Shown here piece after piece: positions 1-9,948 of a stretch of 64,000 bases of DNA. The notes under the pieces are model-generated. The model searched no databases, was not told the DNA's origin, and saw only the letters and a program-made list of their open reading frames with translations. The position numbers and the translations under genes were made by a program. This stretch comes from Glutamicibacter sp. B1 (lineage in GTDB: Bacteria > Actinomycetota > Actinomycetes > Actinomycetales > Micrococcaceae): NCBI RefSeq assembly GCF_039602135.1, contig NZ_CP125942.1, positions 1,302,001 through 1,366,000 of the forward strand, in the 5' to 3' direction. Position 1 is the first letter of the stretch. The number at the start of each line of letters is the position of its first letter.

Positions 1-411
1 GCGTTTTGGCCTGGCGGATTGACCTTGATCTTGCAGGCTCAGCCTTCACTGACCTGGGATCTAGGGGAGACCCGGGGAACCGTTGGATTGCGCGTACCCA
101 ATGATGACACCGCCCTAGAACTACTACGCGAGACCGGCCCCTTGGCCGTGTCTTCGGCCAATCGCTCCGGGCAACCGGCGGCCCTCGACGTTGATTCGGC
201 TATGGAACAGCTCGGCGAATCCGTCGACGTGTATCTTGATGGTGGCTCGAGGGGCGAAGATCCTACCCAGGTGTTGCCCTCAACGATTATCGATTGTACC
301 GGTGAACATCTCAAGGTTGTTCGTGCTGGCGCGATTTCCATCGAAGAGTTGCGCGTGGTCGTTCCTGAAGTGCTCGACTTGGGACAGGATGCCCCAGGCC
401 AGGACGCATGA
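1..411 (+). CDS. L-threonylcarbamoyladenylate synthase, C-terminal part (5' end outside window)
   Basis: The open frame runs in from base 1 and its first residues, AFWPGGLTLIL, match the conserved core of the Sua5/YwlC/YrdC family. These enzymes make threonylcarbamoyl-AMP from threonine, bicarbonate and ATP for the t6A modification of tRNAs reading ANN codons. Further family blocks follow: GLRVPND, then GPLAVSSANRSGQPA, the nucleotide-binding SxAN segment. About 136 codons are present; the N-terminal KxR half lies to the left. The stop overlaps the next start (ATGA), so it is probably translationally coupled to the glycosyltransferase gene. This gene is commonly found just before wecA/rfe and the atp operon in actinobacteria. 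Confidence 0.9.
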   Translation, partial: AFWPGGLTLILQAQPSLTWDLGETRGTVGLRVPNDDTALELLRETGPLAVSSANRSGQPAALDVDSAMEQLGESVDVYLDGGSRGEDPTQVLPSTIIDCTGEHLKVVRAGAISIEELRVVVPEVLDLGQDAPGQDA

Positions 412-1523
412 GATTATACGTACTGCTCATCGCCTTTAGCTTTACAGCATCGTATCTACTGACCCCGGTGGTCCGTTCCCTAGGGGAGCGGTTCACCACT
501 AATCAGTTGGTGCGCGAACGCGATCAGCATCAGGCACCCGTCGTAAAATTCGGCGGCGTTGCCATTATTGCCTCCTTTGCCATGGGACTGTGGCTGGCGA
601 GCAATTTTCACTTCTTCCGAGGTGTCTTTGGCGGGGAAGCACTCACCGGCCTGAGCCTAGCGCTACTGGTCATTGTGATTCTGGGGCTAGCAGATGACAT
701 GTTTGATCTGCGCTGGTGGATCAAACTAATTGGTCAAATCCTTATTGGTTGGCTCGTGGCTACCCATGGGGTGTTGATCCAATCCTTGCCGGTGGGATCA
801 TGGCAGATCGATCGAGATTGGCTACAGGTTGTGATCACCATATTTTTGGTTGTACTCACGATGAACGCCATTAACTTCTCTGACGGGCTAGATGGTTTGG
901 CAGCCGGACTGGCAGCCATCGGAGCAGCGACCTTCTTTGTGTACTCCTACATTCTGGCCACGCATGTCAGTGCCGAAGACTACGCCAATTTAGGTGCGCT
1001 TCTTTGCGCTCTGTTATTGGGTGCCTGCCTAGGATTTTTACCGCATAACTTCAACCCCGCGAATATCTTCATGGGGGAGAGCGGCGTGCTGGCCATCGGT
1101 CTGATTCTCTCGGTGTCGGCCATTGCCGTCACCGGCGACGTTCAAGGACTCGACGCCCACCGCTTCCGCAACATCCCGGCCTATATGCCCATGATGTTGC
1201 CCATGGTCATTGTCTTCTTACCAGTACTAGACCTTGTACTCTCGGTTTTCCGGCGTCTGGCCAACAAGCGCTCACCCTTTTCCCCAGACTCCAAGCACAT
1301 CCATCACCGGATGCTCGCCCAGGGCCATTCGGTACGTCGCGCAGTGATTTTGCTCTATTTGTGGGCTGCAGTGATAGCTGTATCGGTGGTCTCTATTGCC
1401 TTCATCCCGGTCATCTTGGTGATCCCGCTGGCATTGGTGCTGGTGTTGGTGGCAGCGATCGGCACGTGGTGGCCTCTGGTGCTGCGACGCGTGGAAGCCC
1501 TACGTAAGCGACTGGGGCATTAA
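408..1523 (+). CDS. MraY/WecA-family undecaprenyl-phosphate sugar-1-phosphate transferase
   Basis: A 371-residue polytopic membrane protein of about eleven hydrophobic helices. It carries the signatures of the polyprenyl-phosphate N-acetylhexosamine-1-phosphate transferases: an Asp pair at 96-97 (LADDMFD), NAINFSDGLDGLA at 153-164 with the catalytic and Mg-binding Asp residues, FNPANIFMGESG near 215-226 and the cytoplasmic HIHHRM motif at 297-302. WecA/Rfe enzymes transfer GlcNAc-1-phosphate from UDP-GlcNAc to undecaprenyl phosphate to start wall polymer or teichoic-acid-like glycan synthesis. The HIHHRM motif and the position before the atp operon favour WecA/TagO over MraY. The start overlaps the sua5 stop by four bases. 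The exact sugar donor is not readable from sequence. Confidence 0.9.
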   Translation: MRLYVLLIAFSFTASYLLTPVVRSLGERFTTNQLVRERDQHQAPVVKFGGVAIIASFAMGLWLASNFHFFRGVFGGEALTGLSLALLVIVILGLADDMFDLRWWIKLIGQILIGWLVATHGVLIQSLPVGSWQIDRDWLQVVITIFLVVLTMNAINFSDGLDGLAAGLAAIGAATFFVYSYILATHVSAEDYANLGALLCALLLGACLGFLPHNFNPANIFMGESGVLAIGLILSVSAIAVTGDVQGLDAHRFRNIPAYMPMMLPMVIVFLPVLDLVLSVFRRLANKRSPFSPDSKHIHHRMLAQGHSVRRAVILLYLWAAVIAVSVVSIAFIPVILVIPLALVLVLVAAIGTWWPLVLRRVEALRKRLGH

Positions 1524-1643
1524 ACCGCTACAAAAGCCTTGCTGTGTAATCCATAAGCAAACTCTTTCTATCTCGTGTAGAATTCAGTGTGGATCTTCTT
1601 CCGGGATCTCTTTTGGGTGAGCGGAAGTTATAAGTTTCATCAG

Positions 1644-1661
1644 CATCGTGGGTACACGATG
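1644..1661 (+). promoter_or_regulatory. Small hairpin in the leader before the AtpI-like gene
   Basis: A perfect 7-bp stem, CATCGTG paired with CACGATG around the loop GGTA, lies 33 bases before the GTG start of the AtpI-like gene. There is no T-run after it, so it is not a typical terminator. The 1524-1694 gap also holds AT-rich stretches that could carry the operon promoter, such as TAGAAT at about 1578, but no convincing -35 box goes with it. Confidence 0.35.
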
Positions 1662-1694
1662 GTCCCTCGGATTTGACGAAGAAAGGTTGCGGAC

Positions 1695-2129
1695 GTGACT
1701 TCCAGTTCTGCCCGCGTCAGTATTTCGTCAGCTCCGAAATCCATCTGGTTGCCGATTCTGGCTTTGTCACTGGTGTATTCGCTGATCGCAACGGCCGCAT
1801 TTTTCCTGATTTCGTGGTTGTTTGCCGATCTGCGTTATGCGCTGTCGGGTGTTTTGGCGGCTGGGGTTGTCATTGGCTTTTTTGCCATTGGCATTCTGAT
1901 CGCCGAAGCTGCGGGACGAATTCGTCGCACGTGGGCCATGCCTGCGTTTTTAGGCGCGTATGTCATCAAGGTTTTTGGTATCGCCTTCGTGTTGTTGAAC
2001 CTGGGTTTGCCCGAATGGGTAAACCGTCAGGGATTCGTTCTTGCAGCAGCTATCTCACTCGTTGCCTGGCAGGTTGGTGAAGTTCGAGCTTTTATGAAGT
2101 CTCGACTGCCAATCTACAACGAGGACTAG
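1695..2129 (+). CDS. AtpI-like small membrane protein preceding the ATP synthase operon
   Basis: A 144-residue protein with about four hydrophobic helices (roughly residues 18-42, 46-70, 80-103 and 112-128), starting at GTG after the AAAGG of GAAGAAAGG. Length, topology and position immediately upstream of atpB fit the weakly conserved AtpI/ATP synthase protein I group, which helps assemble the c-ring in some bacteria. Sequence conservation in this group is low, so the call is mainly positional. The long overlapping ORF in another frame is a shadow. A 265-base gap with no further gene separates it from atpB. Confidence 0.65.
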   Translation: MTSSSARVSISSAPKSIWLPILALSLVYSLIATAAFFLISWLFADLRYALSGVLAAGVVIGFFAIGILIAEAAGRIRRTWAMPAFLGAYVIKVFGIAFVLLNLGLPEWVNRQGFVLAAAISLVAWQVGEVRAFMKSRLPIYNED

Positions 2130-2394
2130 GGAGTTCCGGCCGGCGAATGTGTCGGAAGGATGCTGTGAGTTTGATAAGCTTACTACGGGTCATTTTTAGC
2201 TAAGCGCTGGATTGCGTGAGGCTGGATACATATGCGCTTGCGGGGGAACCTGCAGGTGGCACCTCATCAGGGTTGATGCCTCCGGCAACAGCTGCGATGG
2301 GATCCCCGTTTGATCTTTTCTTCACACGGTGAGAGGCAGTTTCCGCCAGTCACCGCCTTTTGCCCGTGACCGTTACTGCAGAGAGGACAGCGCG

Positions 2395-3207
2395 TTGTTC
2401 GCGTTTGCGCTCCCAATGGCCTCAGAAGAAGGCGGCTTCATTCCGCCATCGGTGTCCGATACCCACCTCCCCGAGATTTTCCCTTGGGCAGCCGAGTACG
2501 GCACCGGTTTCGGCAAGCAGATGCTCATGATCGTTTTGTCGATCGTGCTCATCACTTGGTTCTTCAGCGCCGCCATCAAGAACCCGAAGTTGGTTCCAGG
2601 CAAGATGCAGTACCTCGCTGAATCCGGTTACGCCTTCGTGCGTAACGGCATCGGCCGCGACATCATCGGCGAGAAGAATTTCCGCCCTTGGATTCCGCTG
2701 CTATTCGCGACTTTCTTCTTCGTACTGCTCAATAACCTCTTCGGCGCGATTCCGTTCTTGCAGCTTCCATCGTTCTCACACGCTGGTTCTGCATACGCGA
2801 TGGCGATCATCATCTATGGCACCTGGATTGCTGTAGGTCTGAAGAACCACGGTATCCGCTTCTTCAAGCTGGCCGTCACCCCAGCCGGTGTCAGCCCAGT
2901 GATGTTGATTCTGCTGGTGCCGTTGGAAATCATTTCTAACTTCATCGTTCGTCCGCTGACGCACTCGCTGCGTCTGATGGCAACGATGCTGGCAGGCCAT
3001 ATCATTGTGATGCTGGCTGCTTCGGGTGCCCGTCACTTGATCGTGATCCAGGATTCGCTGGCACTGAACGGTGTTGGTGTTCTGGTGATCGCAGGTTCCG
3101 TGGCTATGTACTTCCTTGAATTGTTGATCATGGTGCTGCAGGCGTTCGTGTTTACCCTGCTGACCGCGATCTACATCCAGGGTGCAATTGAAGCTGACGC
3201 CCACTAG
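2395..3207 (+). CDS. atpB: F1Fo ATP synthase subunit a
   Basis: Subunit a forms the proton half-channels of the Fo motor beside the c-ring. The protein has the expected five to six membrane helices and the signature SLRLMATMLAGH, holding the essential channel arginine, followed by the C-terminal LLIMVLQAFVFTLLTAIYI helix. The frame is open further upstream (GTG at 2329), but I prefer TTG at 2395. It sits 7 bases after GAGAGGA at 2381-2387 and gives the usual short N-terminus (FAFALPMASEEGG), leaving 270 residues. It is the first structural gene of the operon. Confidence 0.93.
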   Translation: MFAFALPMASEEGGFIPPSVSDTHLPEIFPWAAEYGTGFGKQMLMIVLSIVLITWFFSAAIKNPKLVPGKMQYLAESGYAFVRNGIGRDIIGEKNFRPWIPLLFATFFFVLLNNLFGAIPFLQLPSFSHAGSAYAMAIIIYGTWIAVGLKNHGIRFFKLAVTPAGVSPVMLILLVPLEIISNFIVRPLTHSLRLMATMLAGHIIVMLAASGARHLIVIQDSLALNGVGVLVIAGSVAMYFLELLIMVLQAFVFTLLTAIYIQGAIEADAH

Positions 3208-3239
3208 GCCATTTCTTATTTACTAAATCCCAAAAGTTC

Positions 3240-3291
3240 TTCCTTGAACCATTCAAGGAAAACCTCACAACCTACCGGCACGAGGCCGGTA
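3240..3291 (+). promoter_or_regulatory. Two hairpins in the atpB-atpE gap
   Basis: The 103-base gap contains two perfect stem-loops. TTCCTTGAA (3240-3248) pairs with TTCAAGGAA (3252-3260) across a 3-base loop. TACCGGC (3273-3279) pairs with GCCGGTA (3285-3291) across a 5-base loop. Neither is followed by a T-run. The second ends just before the GAAAGGAA ribosome-binding region of atpE. In other bacteria, structures flanking the c-subunit cistron tune mRNA stability or initiation so that c is made in excess; that role here is an inference. Confidence 0.6.
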
Positions 3292-3310
3292 TCTTGAAAG
3301 GAAAATTCGC

Positions 3311-3517
3311 ATGAGCGGCTCCCTGAACATGATCGGTTACGGTCTGGCAGCAATTGGTTCGGCTATCGGCGTGGGCTTGATCTTCGCTGCGTACATCAAC
3401 GGCGTTGCACGTCAGCCAGAGGCACAGCGCATCCTGCAGCCAATCGCAATGCTCGGCTTCGCACTTGCTGAAGCACTGGCCATCCTTGGCCTGGTTTTCG
3501 CCTTCGTTATCAAGTAA
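3311..3517 (+). CDS. atpE: F1Fo ATP synthase subunit c
   Basis: A 68-residue proteolipid hairpin: helix 1 at about 7-29 with the glycine-rich GSAIGVG packing motif, the polar loop ARQPEAQ with R34-Q35-P36, and helix 2 at about 45-67. Glu54 (in ALAEALA) is the ion-carrying carboxylate. It lacks the extra Gln/Ser ligands of sodium-binding rings, so proton specificity is expected. The start ATG follows GAAAGGAAAA with good spacing. It lies in the conserved order between a and b, with hairpins in both flanking gaps. Confidence 0.97.
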   Translation: MSGSLNMIGYGLAAIGSAIGVGLIFAAYINGVARQPEAQRILQPIAMLGFALAEALAILGLVFAFVIK

Positions 3518-3531
3518 GTCTTTCCCGGCTG

Positions 3532-3557
3532 TAGTGGCCTCGCCACTATCGCGAGGC
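3532..3557 (+). promoter_or_regulatory. Mutually exclusive hairpins in the atpE-atpF gap
   Basis: Two perfect 7-bp stems overlap and cannot form together. Stem A is TAGTGGC (3532-3538) with GCCACTA (3542-3548), loop CTC, extendable by a G-U pair. Stem B is GCCTCGC (3537-3543) with GCGAGGC (3551-3557), loop of 7. The atpF ribosome-binding site AAGGA lies 27 bases further on. No T-run follows. Confidence 0.6.
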
Positions 3558-3597
3558 ATACACACAAGTGGAAACTAATAGATAAGGAATGGTGAGA

Positions 3598-4152
3598 ATG
3601 AACAGCACTGACTTCATCCTCGCTGCGGGCGAATCGGTTAACCCGCTGATGCCTAACCCGTGGGAAATTCTCGTCACGGGCGTTAGCTTCGCGGTTCTCC
3701 TTTTCATCGTCATCAAGGTCATCGCTCCGAAGTTTGAGCAGGCCTATGAAGATCGCGTCACCGCGATCGAAGGCGGTCTTGAGAAGGCCGAGGCAGCACA
3801 GAAGGAAGCAGAGGAGACCTTGGCACAGTACAAGGCTCAGCTTCTGGAAGCACGCACCGAAGCAAACCGCATCCGCGAGGAAGCTCGCAGCGAAGGCGCT
3901 CAGATCCTTGAAGATCTGAAGACCAAAGCAACCGACGAAGCTGCCCGCATCAGCGAGCAGGCACAGCGTCAGATCCAGGCAGAGCGCACCGCTGCTCTGT
4001 CCTCGCTTCGCACCGACGTGGGCACCTTGGCCACCGAGCTTGCAAGCAAGGTTGTTGACGAAGCTCTGAAGGACGATGCCCGTGCACAGCGCGTGGTTGA
4101 TCAGTTCCTGAACGATTTGGAAGCTCAGCAGAACGCAGGTGCATCGAACTAA
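3598..4152 (+). CDS. atpF: F1Fo ATP synthase subunit b
   Basis: Subunit b is the peripheral stalk that holds the catalytic head against rotation. The protein has one N-terminal membrane helix (PWEILVTGVSFAVLLFIVIKVI) and then a long charged helix rich in Ala, Glu, Lys and Arg, typical of the b coiled coil (EKAEAAQKEAEETLAQYK). ATG at 3589 is also in frame, but its AAGGA would abut the codon. ATG at 3598 leaves a 9-base spacing and begins MNSTDFILAAGE, as in relatives, giving 184 residues. The stop TAA shares its last base with the atpH start, so translation is probably coupled. Confidence 0.93.
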   Translation: MNSTDFILAAGESVNPLMPNPWEILVTGVSFAVLLFIVIKVIAPKFEQAYEDRVTAIEGGLEKAEAAQKEAEETLAQYKAQLLEARTEANRIREEARSEGAQILEDLKTKATDEAARISEQAQRQIQAERTAALSSLRTDVGTLATELASKVVDEALKDDARAQRVVDQFLNDLEAQQNAGASN

Positions 4153-4964
4153 TGGCAAGTGTATCGAGCGAGTCATTGGCAAAGGCCTTGGAGTTCTTGG
4201 AACCCAAGTTGGCACTGGCATCTATTGAGCTGCCAAAGGAACTGTTCGCGGTCCTGGAAGTACTGGATGCAAATGCCGGTCTTCGCCGAGCATTGACTGA
4301 TCCAGCCCGTGAAGATGCTGAAAAGGCAAGCCTTTTGGCTCAGCTGTTGCGCGGAAAGATCTCGGCTGATGCTGAGAAGACCGTCGCTCAGTTGGCTTCA
4401 ACCCGCTGGAGCTCGGAACGCGACATTAGCGATGCGCTCGAAACGCTGGCTGTCACCGCAGTTACTGCAGTGGCTGAACAGCAGGACGGCGCTTCAGGGC
4501 TGAACAAGCTGGAGCAGGATCTGTTCTCCTTCATCGAGGTAGTTCGTGGCAACCATGAACTGCAGCGTGCGTTGGATGATGCACAGGCCCCAGTTGAAGC
4601 TAAGCGTGCTCTTGCGCTCAAGCTTGTGCCTAACGCGTCGCAGACCTCGCAGGTTTTGATCTCCCAAGCAGTTTCTAACCCACGTGGTTTGAAGCCAGCA
4701 ACCCTGGTAGAACGCTTTGTTGAACTTGTCGCTAAGCGCCAGCAGCGCTGGATCGCTACGGTGACCAGCTCGGTGGAGCTTTCGCAGGCTCAGCGTTCGC
4801 GCCTGGAGACCAGCCTGAACAAGCTATACGGTCGTCAACTTAAGCTCAACACCGCTATCGACCCATCGCTGGTTGGTGGACTGGTAGTTAAGGTTGGCGA
4901 CGAAGTTGTCGACGCTTCCGTGGCATCGCGCGTGGCGGATTTGCGCCGCGCACTGGCTAACTAG
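4152..4964 (+). CDS. atpH: F1Fo ATP synthase subunit delta
   Basis: Subunit delta caps the F1 head and attaches it to the b stalk. At 270 residues it is longer than the roughly 180-residue enterobacterial form, as is usual for actinobacterial delta. The C-terminal part carries the family blocks: a [19 protein letters not shown] segment, then [25 protein letters not shown]. It begins on the last base of the atpF stop codon with no separate ribosome-binding site in the gap. Confidence 0.93.
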   Translation: MASVSSESLAKALEFLEPKLALASIELPKELFAVLEVLDANAGLRRALTDPAREDAEKASLLAQLLRGKISADAEKTVAQLASTRWSSERDISDALETLAVTAVTAVAEQQDGASGLNKLEQDLFSFIEVVRGNHELQRALDDAQAPVEAKRALALKLVPNASQTSQVLISQAVSNPRGLKPATLVERFVELVAKRQQRWIATVTSSVELSQAQRSRLETSLNKLYGRQLKLNTAIDPSLVGGLVVKVGDEVVDASVASRVADLRRALAN

Positions 4965-4965
4965 G

Positions 4966-5060
4966 ACTTTTGCCAGGAGATCGCTCCTGGCAAAAGTTCC
5001 GGTCAGCCGGGACCAACACAGACTTCATTCACATCGATCCACCACCTATGAGGGTGGATC
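4966..5060 (+). promoter_or_regulatory. Perfect 14-bp hairpin plus a second hairpin in the atpH-atpA gap
   Basis: Immediately after the atpH stop, ACTTTTGCCAGGAG (4966-4979) pairs perfectly with CTCCTGGCAAAAGT (4984-4997) across the loop ATCG. A second stem, GATCCACC (5036-5043) with GGTGGATC (5053-5060), ends just before the AGGAGAGCAGGGA ribosome-binding region of atpA. There is no T-run after the first stem, so it is not a clear intrinsic terminator inside the operon. An RNA-processing or stability element, or a partial attenuator, is more likely. Confidence 0.75.
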
Positions 5061-5086
5061 ACAATTTAGGAGAGCAGGGACTGCAG

Positions 5087-6724
5087 ATGGCCGATTTGAC
5101 CATCAATGCCAACGACGTCCGCAATGCCCTAAACGAGTTCGCATCTTCCTACGAACCGGGTAAGGCAGAGCGCACCGAGGTGGGACGCGTCGTCGCCGCG
5201 AGCGACGGCATCGCCAGAGTGGAAGGTCTTCCTTCCGTTATGGCCAACGAGTTGCTGAAGTTCGAAGATGGCACCCTGGGCCTCGCCCAGAACCTCGACA
5301 CCCGCGAAATCGGTGTCGTTGTGCTTGGTGACTTCACCGGCATCGAAGACGGCCAGAAGGTAGAGCGCACCGGCGAGATCCTTTCGGTTCCAGTCGGCGA
5401 CGGCTATCTTGGCCGCGTTGTTGACCCACTGGGTGAACCACTGGATAACCTGGGCCCAATCGCTGCAGAAGGTCGTCGTGCACTGGAACTCCAGGCACCA
5501 GGCGTCACCCAGCGTAAGAGCGTCCACGAACCATTGCAGACCGGCCTGAAGGCTATCGACGCAATGATCCCGATCGGCCGTGGCCAGCGTCAGCTGATCA
5601 TTGGTGACCGCCAGACCGGTAAGACTGCTATCGCAGTTGACGCCATCTTGAACCAGCGTGATAACTGGGCAACCGGCGACGAAACCAAGCAGGTTCGCTG
5701 CATCTACGTGGCAATTGGCCAGAAGGCATCGACCATCGCTGCCGTACGCCAGACCCTCGAAGAGCAGGGTGCACTGGAATACACCACCATCGTGGCTTCC
5801 CCAGCGTCTGACCCAGCAGGCTTCAAGTACTTGGCTCCATACGCAGGCTCGGCCATTGGCCAGCACTGGATGTACGGTGGCAAGCACGTTCTGATCGTCT
5901 TTGATGATCTGTCCAAGCAGGCTGAAGCTTACCGCGCCGTGTCGCTGTTGCTGCGCCGTCCACCAGGACGTGAAGCATACCCAGGTGACGTCTTCTACCT
6001 ACACTCCCGCCTGCTTGAGCGTTGCGCCAAGCTGTCGGACGAGCTCGGTGCAGGCTCGATGACTGGTCTTCCAATCATCGAAACCAAGGCTAACGACGTG
6101 GGCGCGTTCATCCCGACCAACGTGATCTCGATCACCGACGGTCAGATCTTCTTGCAGTCGGACCTGTTCAACGCCAACCAGCGTCCAGCTGTCGACGTGG
6201 GTATCTCGGTATCTCGCGTGGGTGGCTCGGCACAGGTCAAGGCCATGAAGAAGGTTTCCGGTACTTTGAAGCTGGAACTGGCTCAGTACCGCGACATGCA
6301 GGCCTTCGCAATGTTCGCTTCGGATCTGGATGCCGCTTCCAAGCAGCAGTTGACCCGTGGTGCACGCCTGATGGAACTGCTCAAGCAGGGTCAGTACACC
6401 CCATACGCCGTTGAGGACCAGGTCGTTTCGATCTGGGCCGGCACCAACGGTTACCTGGACGATGTTCCAGTTGAGGACGTGCGCCGCTTCGAAGCTGAGT
6501 TCATCGACTACCTGCGTCACCGCACCGACGTGCTGACCGTGATCGGTCAGACCGGCAAGCTGGAGAACGAAACCTTGGAAGCTATGAAGTCCGGCATCGC
6601 CGACTTCAAGGCTGGCTTCTTCGGTGCAGGCAGCGATCAGCTGGTTGCCGCTGGCCACGAAGAGCACGATGCTCTGAACGCCGAGTCCGTTGACCAGGAA
6701 CAGATCGTCAAGCAGAAGCGCTGA
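5087..6724 (+). CDS. atpA: F1Fo ATP synthase subunit alpha
   Basis: The non-catalytic nucleotide-binding subunit of the F1 hexamer. Walker A GDRQTGKT is at residues 173-180, [16 protein letters not shown] forms the Walker B region, and [27 protein letters not shown] is the alpha signature region. The frame is open from 4970, but ATG 5087 ([18 protein letters not shown]) follows AGGAGA and CAGGGA and gives the standard 545-residue protein. The upstream extension would read through the intergenic hairpins. The C-terminal tail is charged and ends QEQIVKQKR. Confidence 0.97.
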   Translation: MADLTINANDVRNALNEFASSYEPGKAERTEVGRVVAASDGIARVEGLPSVMANELLKFEDGTLGLAQNLDTREIGVVVLGDFTGIEDGQKVERTGEILSVPVGDGYLGRVVDPLGEPLDNLGPIAAEGRRALELQAPGVTQRKSVHEPLQTGLKAIDAMIPIGRGQRQLIIGDRQTGKTAIAVDAILNQRDNWATGDETKQVRCIYVAIGQKASTIAAVRQTLEEQGALEYTTIVASPASDPAGFKYLAPYAGSAIGQHWMYGGKHVLIVFDDLSKQAEAYRAVSLLLRRPPGREAYPGDVFYLHSRLLERCAKLSDELGAGSMTGLPIIETKANDVGAFIPTNVISITDGQIFLQSDLFNANQRPAVDVGISVSRVGGSAQVKAMKKVSGTLKLELAQYRDMQAFAMFASDLDAASKQQLTRGARLMELLKQGQYTPYAVEDQVVSIWAGTNGYLDDVPVEDVRRFEAEFIDYLRHRTDVLTVIGQTGKLENETLEAMKSGIADFKAGFFGAGSDQLVAAGHEEHDALNAESVDQEQIVKQKR

Positions 6725-6738
6725 CACATTTCTTGCTG

Positions 6739-6772
6739 AGGGGAGCGGTACCGGTCACGGTGCCGCACCCCT
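6739..6772 (+). promoter_or_regulatory. Hairpin in the atpA-atpG gap
   Basis: AGGGG-A-GCGGTACCG (6739-6753) pairs with CGGTGCCGC-A-CCCCT (6758-6772) across the loop GTCA. This makes a 14-bp stem with one A-A mismatch and one G-U pair. It lies 14 bases after the atpA stop and 27 before atpG, without a T-run. With the hairpins in the atpB-E, E-F and H-A gaps, it makes structure a regular feature of this operon's longer gaps. Confidence 0.65.
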
Positions 6773-6799
6773 ACAGTAGGGAATAAGGAAAGGACACAC

Positions 6800-7693
6800 A
6801 TGGGAGCCCAGATTCGGGTCTACCGCCAGAAGATCGGATCGACCAAGTCGATGCGCAAGATCTTCAAGGCGATGGAACTGATTGCTGCATCCCGCATTGG
6901 TAAGGCACGTACGCGTGTCGCGGCATCACTGCCATACGCCAATGCGATTACCCGTGCAGTAACCGCCGTCGCGTCCCAGGCCGATGTCGAACACCCACTG
7001 ACCACCGAGCCGGCGCAGGTACGCCGTGCCGCGGTCTTGGTAATGACTTCGGACCGAGGACTTGCCGGGTCCTACTCCGCCAGCGTTCTGAAGCAGGCAG
7101 AGCACCTCGTGGAACTGCTGCGTGAAGAAGGCAAAGAAGTTAAGACCTACCTGGTCGGCCGTAAGGCACAGGCTTACTTTGATTTCCGTTCACGCGAGTA
7201 CGCAAGAGTGTGGACCGGAGAAACTGATTCTCCGCGTTTCGAAACCGCACACGAGCTGCGCGACGTCCTCCTAGAGGACTTCAACACCGACTTTGAAGAA
7301 GGTGGCGTCGAAGAAATTCACGTCGTTTACACCCAGTTCAAGTCGATGGTCACGCAGGAACCGACGGTCATCCGTCTGTTGCCGTTGGAGGTTGTCGAGG
7401 ATGAATCCGAGACTCCAACCGACGAGCTGTTGCCACTGTACGAGTTTGAGCCATCGCCGGAAGAAGTTCTTGACGCACTGCTTCCTCGGTACATCGAGTC
7501 TCGATTGTTCAATTGCCAGCTGCAGTCCGCAGCTTCGGAGCTTGCTGCACGTCAGCGCGCAATGAAGGCTGCAGGCGACAACGCCGGCGAATTGATCAAG
7601 AAGTACACACGATTGCTTAACAATGCCCGTCAGGCTGAAATCACCCAGGAGCTTTCGGAAATTATTGCCGGCGCCGACGCGCTGAACAGCTAA
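6800..7693 (+). CDS. atpG: F1Fo ATP synthase subunit gamma
   Basis: The central rotor shaft: 297 residues with the conserved N-terminal helix motif [25 protein letters not shown]. The mid-domain reads [20 protein letters not shown], and the C-terminal helix contains [25 protein letters not shown] and [25 protein letters not shown] 6800 follows AAGGAAAGGA. The insertion around 205-225 rich in Glu, Asp and Pro ([15 protein letters not shown]) is typical of actinobacterial gamma subunits. Confidence 0.96.
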   Translation: MGAQIRVYRQKIGSTKSMRKIFKAMELIAASRIGKARTRVAASLPYANAITRAVTAVASQADVEHPLTTEPAQVRRAAVLVMTSDRGLAGSYSASVLKQAEHLVELLREEGKEVKTYLVGRKAQAYFDFRSREYARVWTGETDSPRFETAHELRDVLLEDFNTDFEEGGVEEIHVVYTQFKSMVTQEPTVIRLLPLEVVEDESETPTDELLPLYEFEPSPEEVLDALLPRYIESRLFNCQLQSAASELAARQRAMKAAGDNAGELIKKYTRLLNNARQAEITQELSEIIAGADALNS

Positions 7694-9178
<1,485 letters not shown>

Positions 9179-9180
9179 AC

Positions 9181-9450
9181 ATGGCCGAACTTCAGGTCGA
9201 AATCGTAGCGGCCGACCACTTCGTGTGGTCGGGCGCTGCGAAGCTGGTCAAAGCACGCTCGGTAGACGGCGAGATCGGAGTTCTGCCCGGTCACGTTCCG
9301 ATGCTGTCGGTGCTTGCCGCTGGGGATCTGGAAATCGAACCGGTTTCCGAGTCCCGCTTCTCGGTTCAGGTCGACGGGGGATTCTTCTCCGTTGAGTCGG
9401 ACCGCGTGGTCATCGTTGCTGACAACGCTGTGCTTGGTTCCGCAGCGTAG
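9181..9450 (+). CDS. atpC: F1Fo ATP synthase subunit epsilon, short form
   Basis: The protein is 89 residues long and contains the N-terminal beta-sandwich (LQVEIVAADHFVWSGAAKLVKARSVDGEIGVLPGHVPMLSVL). It stops right after the VIVADNAV strand. The C-terminal two-helix domain of the roughly 135-residue enterobacterial protein, which inhibits ATP hydrolysis, is therefore missing. Short epsilons are common in this family of bacteria. It starts two bases after the atpD stop and closes the operon. Confidence 0.95.
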   Translation: MAELQVEIVAADHFVWSGAAKLVKARSVDGEIGVLPGHVPMLSVLAAGDLEIEPVSESRFSVQVDGGFFSVESDRVVIVADNAVLGSAA

Positions 9451-9458
9451 GCAATGAA

Positions 9459-9887
9459 TTGTTTGAGATAACCGCACCAGTTCTTATCGCGTTGCTGATC
9501 CTGATCGGCATCGTCATGTTCTTTGGCGCTATGGCTGTGCGTCGCATTCAATTGCGACGCACGCTGGGCACCTTTGACGCCAGTATTCTTACGCCTCAGG
9601 GCAAATGGATGATGGTGATCGGTCGCTACGGCGGCGGACATGTAGATCTGTTGCGGTTTTTCTCTGTCTCACCAGTGCCACGGTTCCAGCTGACCCGTCG
9701 CGGACTGGATATCACCGGAACCCGCCGCGCCACCGACGAGGAAGCCTCGCGGATCCCGCCAGGATTCATCGTTGTGATGCTGAATCGTGGTGGAGAAGAA
9801 CTACTGTTAGCCATGGATTACCGTGACTACACTGGCTTTTCTGCCTGGCTCGAAGCCGGGCCGATCGCCGGAAGCTGGCAGATTTAG
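9459..9887 (+). CDS. DUF2550 family membrane-anchored protein
   Basis: A 142-residue protein with one N-terminal transmembrane helix (about residues 5-27) and a cytoplasmic domain starting RRIQLRRTLGTFDASI. The blocks GKWMMVIGRYGG, FFSVSPVPRFQLTRRGLDI and VVMLNRGGEELLLAMDYRDYTGFSAWLEAGP are those of DUF2550, an actinobacterial family nearly always found directly after atpC. Its function is unknown. The start is TTG at 9459, eight bases after the atpC stop; no better in-frame start exists. Confidence 0.8.
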   Translation: MFEITAPVLIALLILIGIVMFFGAMAVRRIQLRRTLGTFDASILTPQGKWMMVIGRYGGGHVDLLRFFSVSPVPRFQLTRRGLDITGTRRATDEEASRIPPGFIVVMLNRGGEELLLAMDYRDYTGFSAWLEAGPIAGSWQI

Positions 9888-9895
9888 AATTTCAT

Positions 9896-9940
9896 AACTA
9901 TGGGCCGCCGTTTCGAAAGTAACGGCGGCCCATAGTTTTG
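9896..9940 (+). terminator. Intrinsic terminator of the atp operon
   Basis: AACTATGGGCCGCCGTT (9896-9912) pairs perfectly with AACGGCGGCCCATAGTT (9921-9937) across an 8-base loop, followed by a short T-run. The 17-bp GC-rich stem ends transcription coming from atpC/DUF2550. It may also slow readthrough from nagA on the other strand, whose T-tract there is weak. Confidence 0.9.
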
Positions 9941-9948
9941 CCCTGGGG

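Noticed and set aside
5999..6727. 242-codon and 252-codon (5129-5887) open frames antisense to atpA
   Set aside because: Same cause as above; low-complexity, Val/Leu/Gln-rich translations with no family match.
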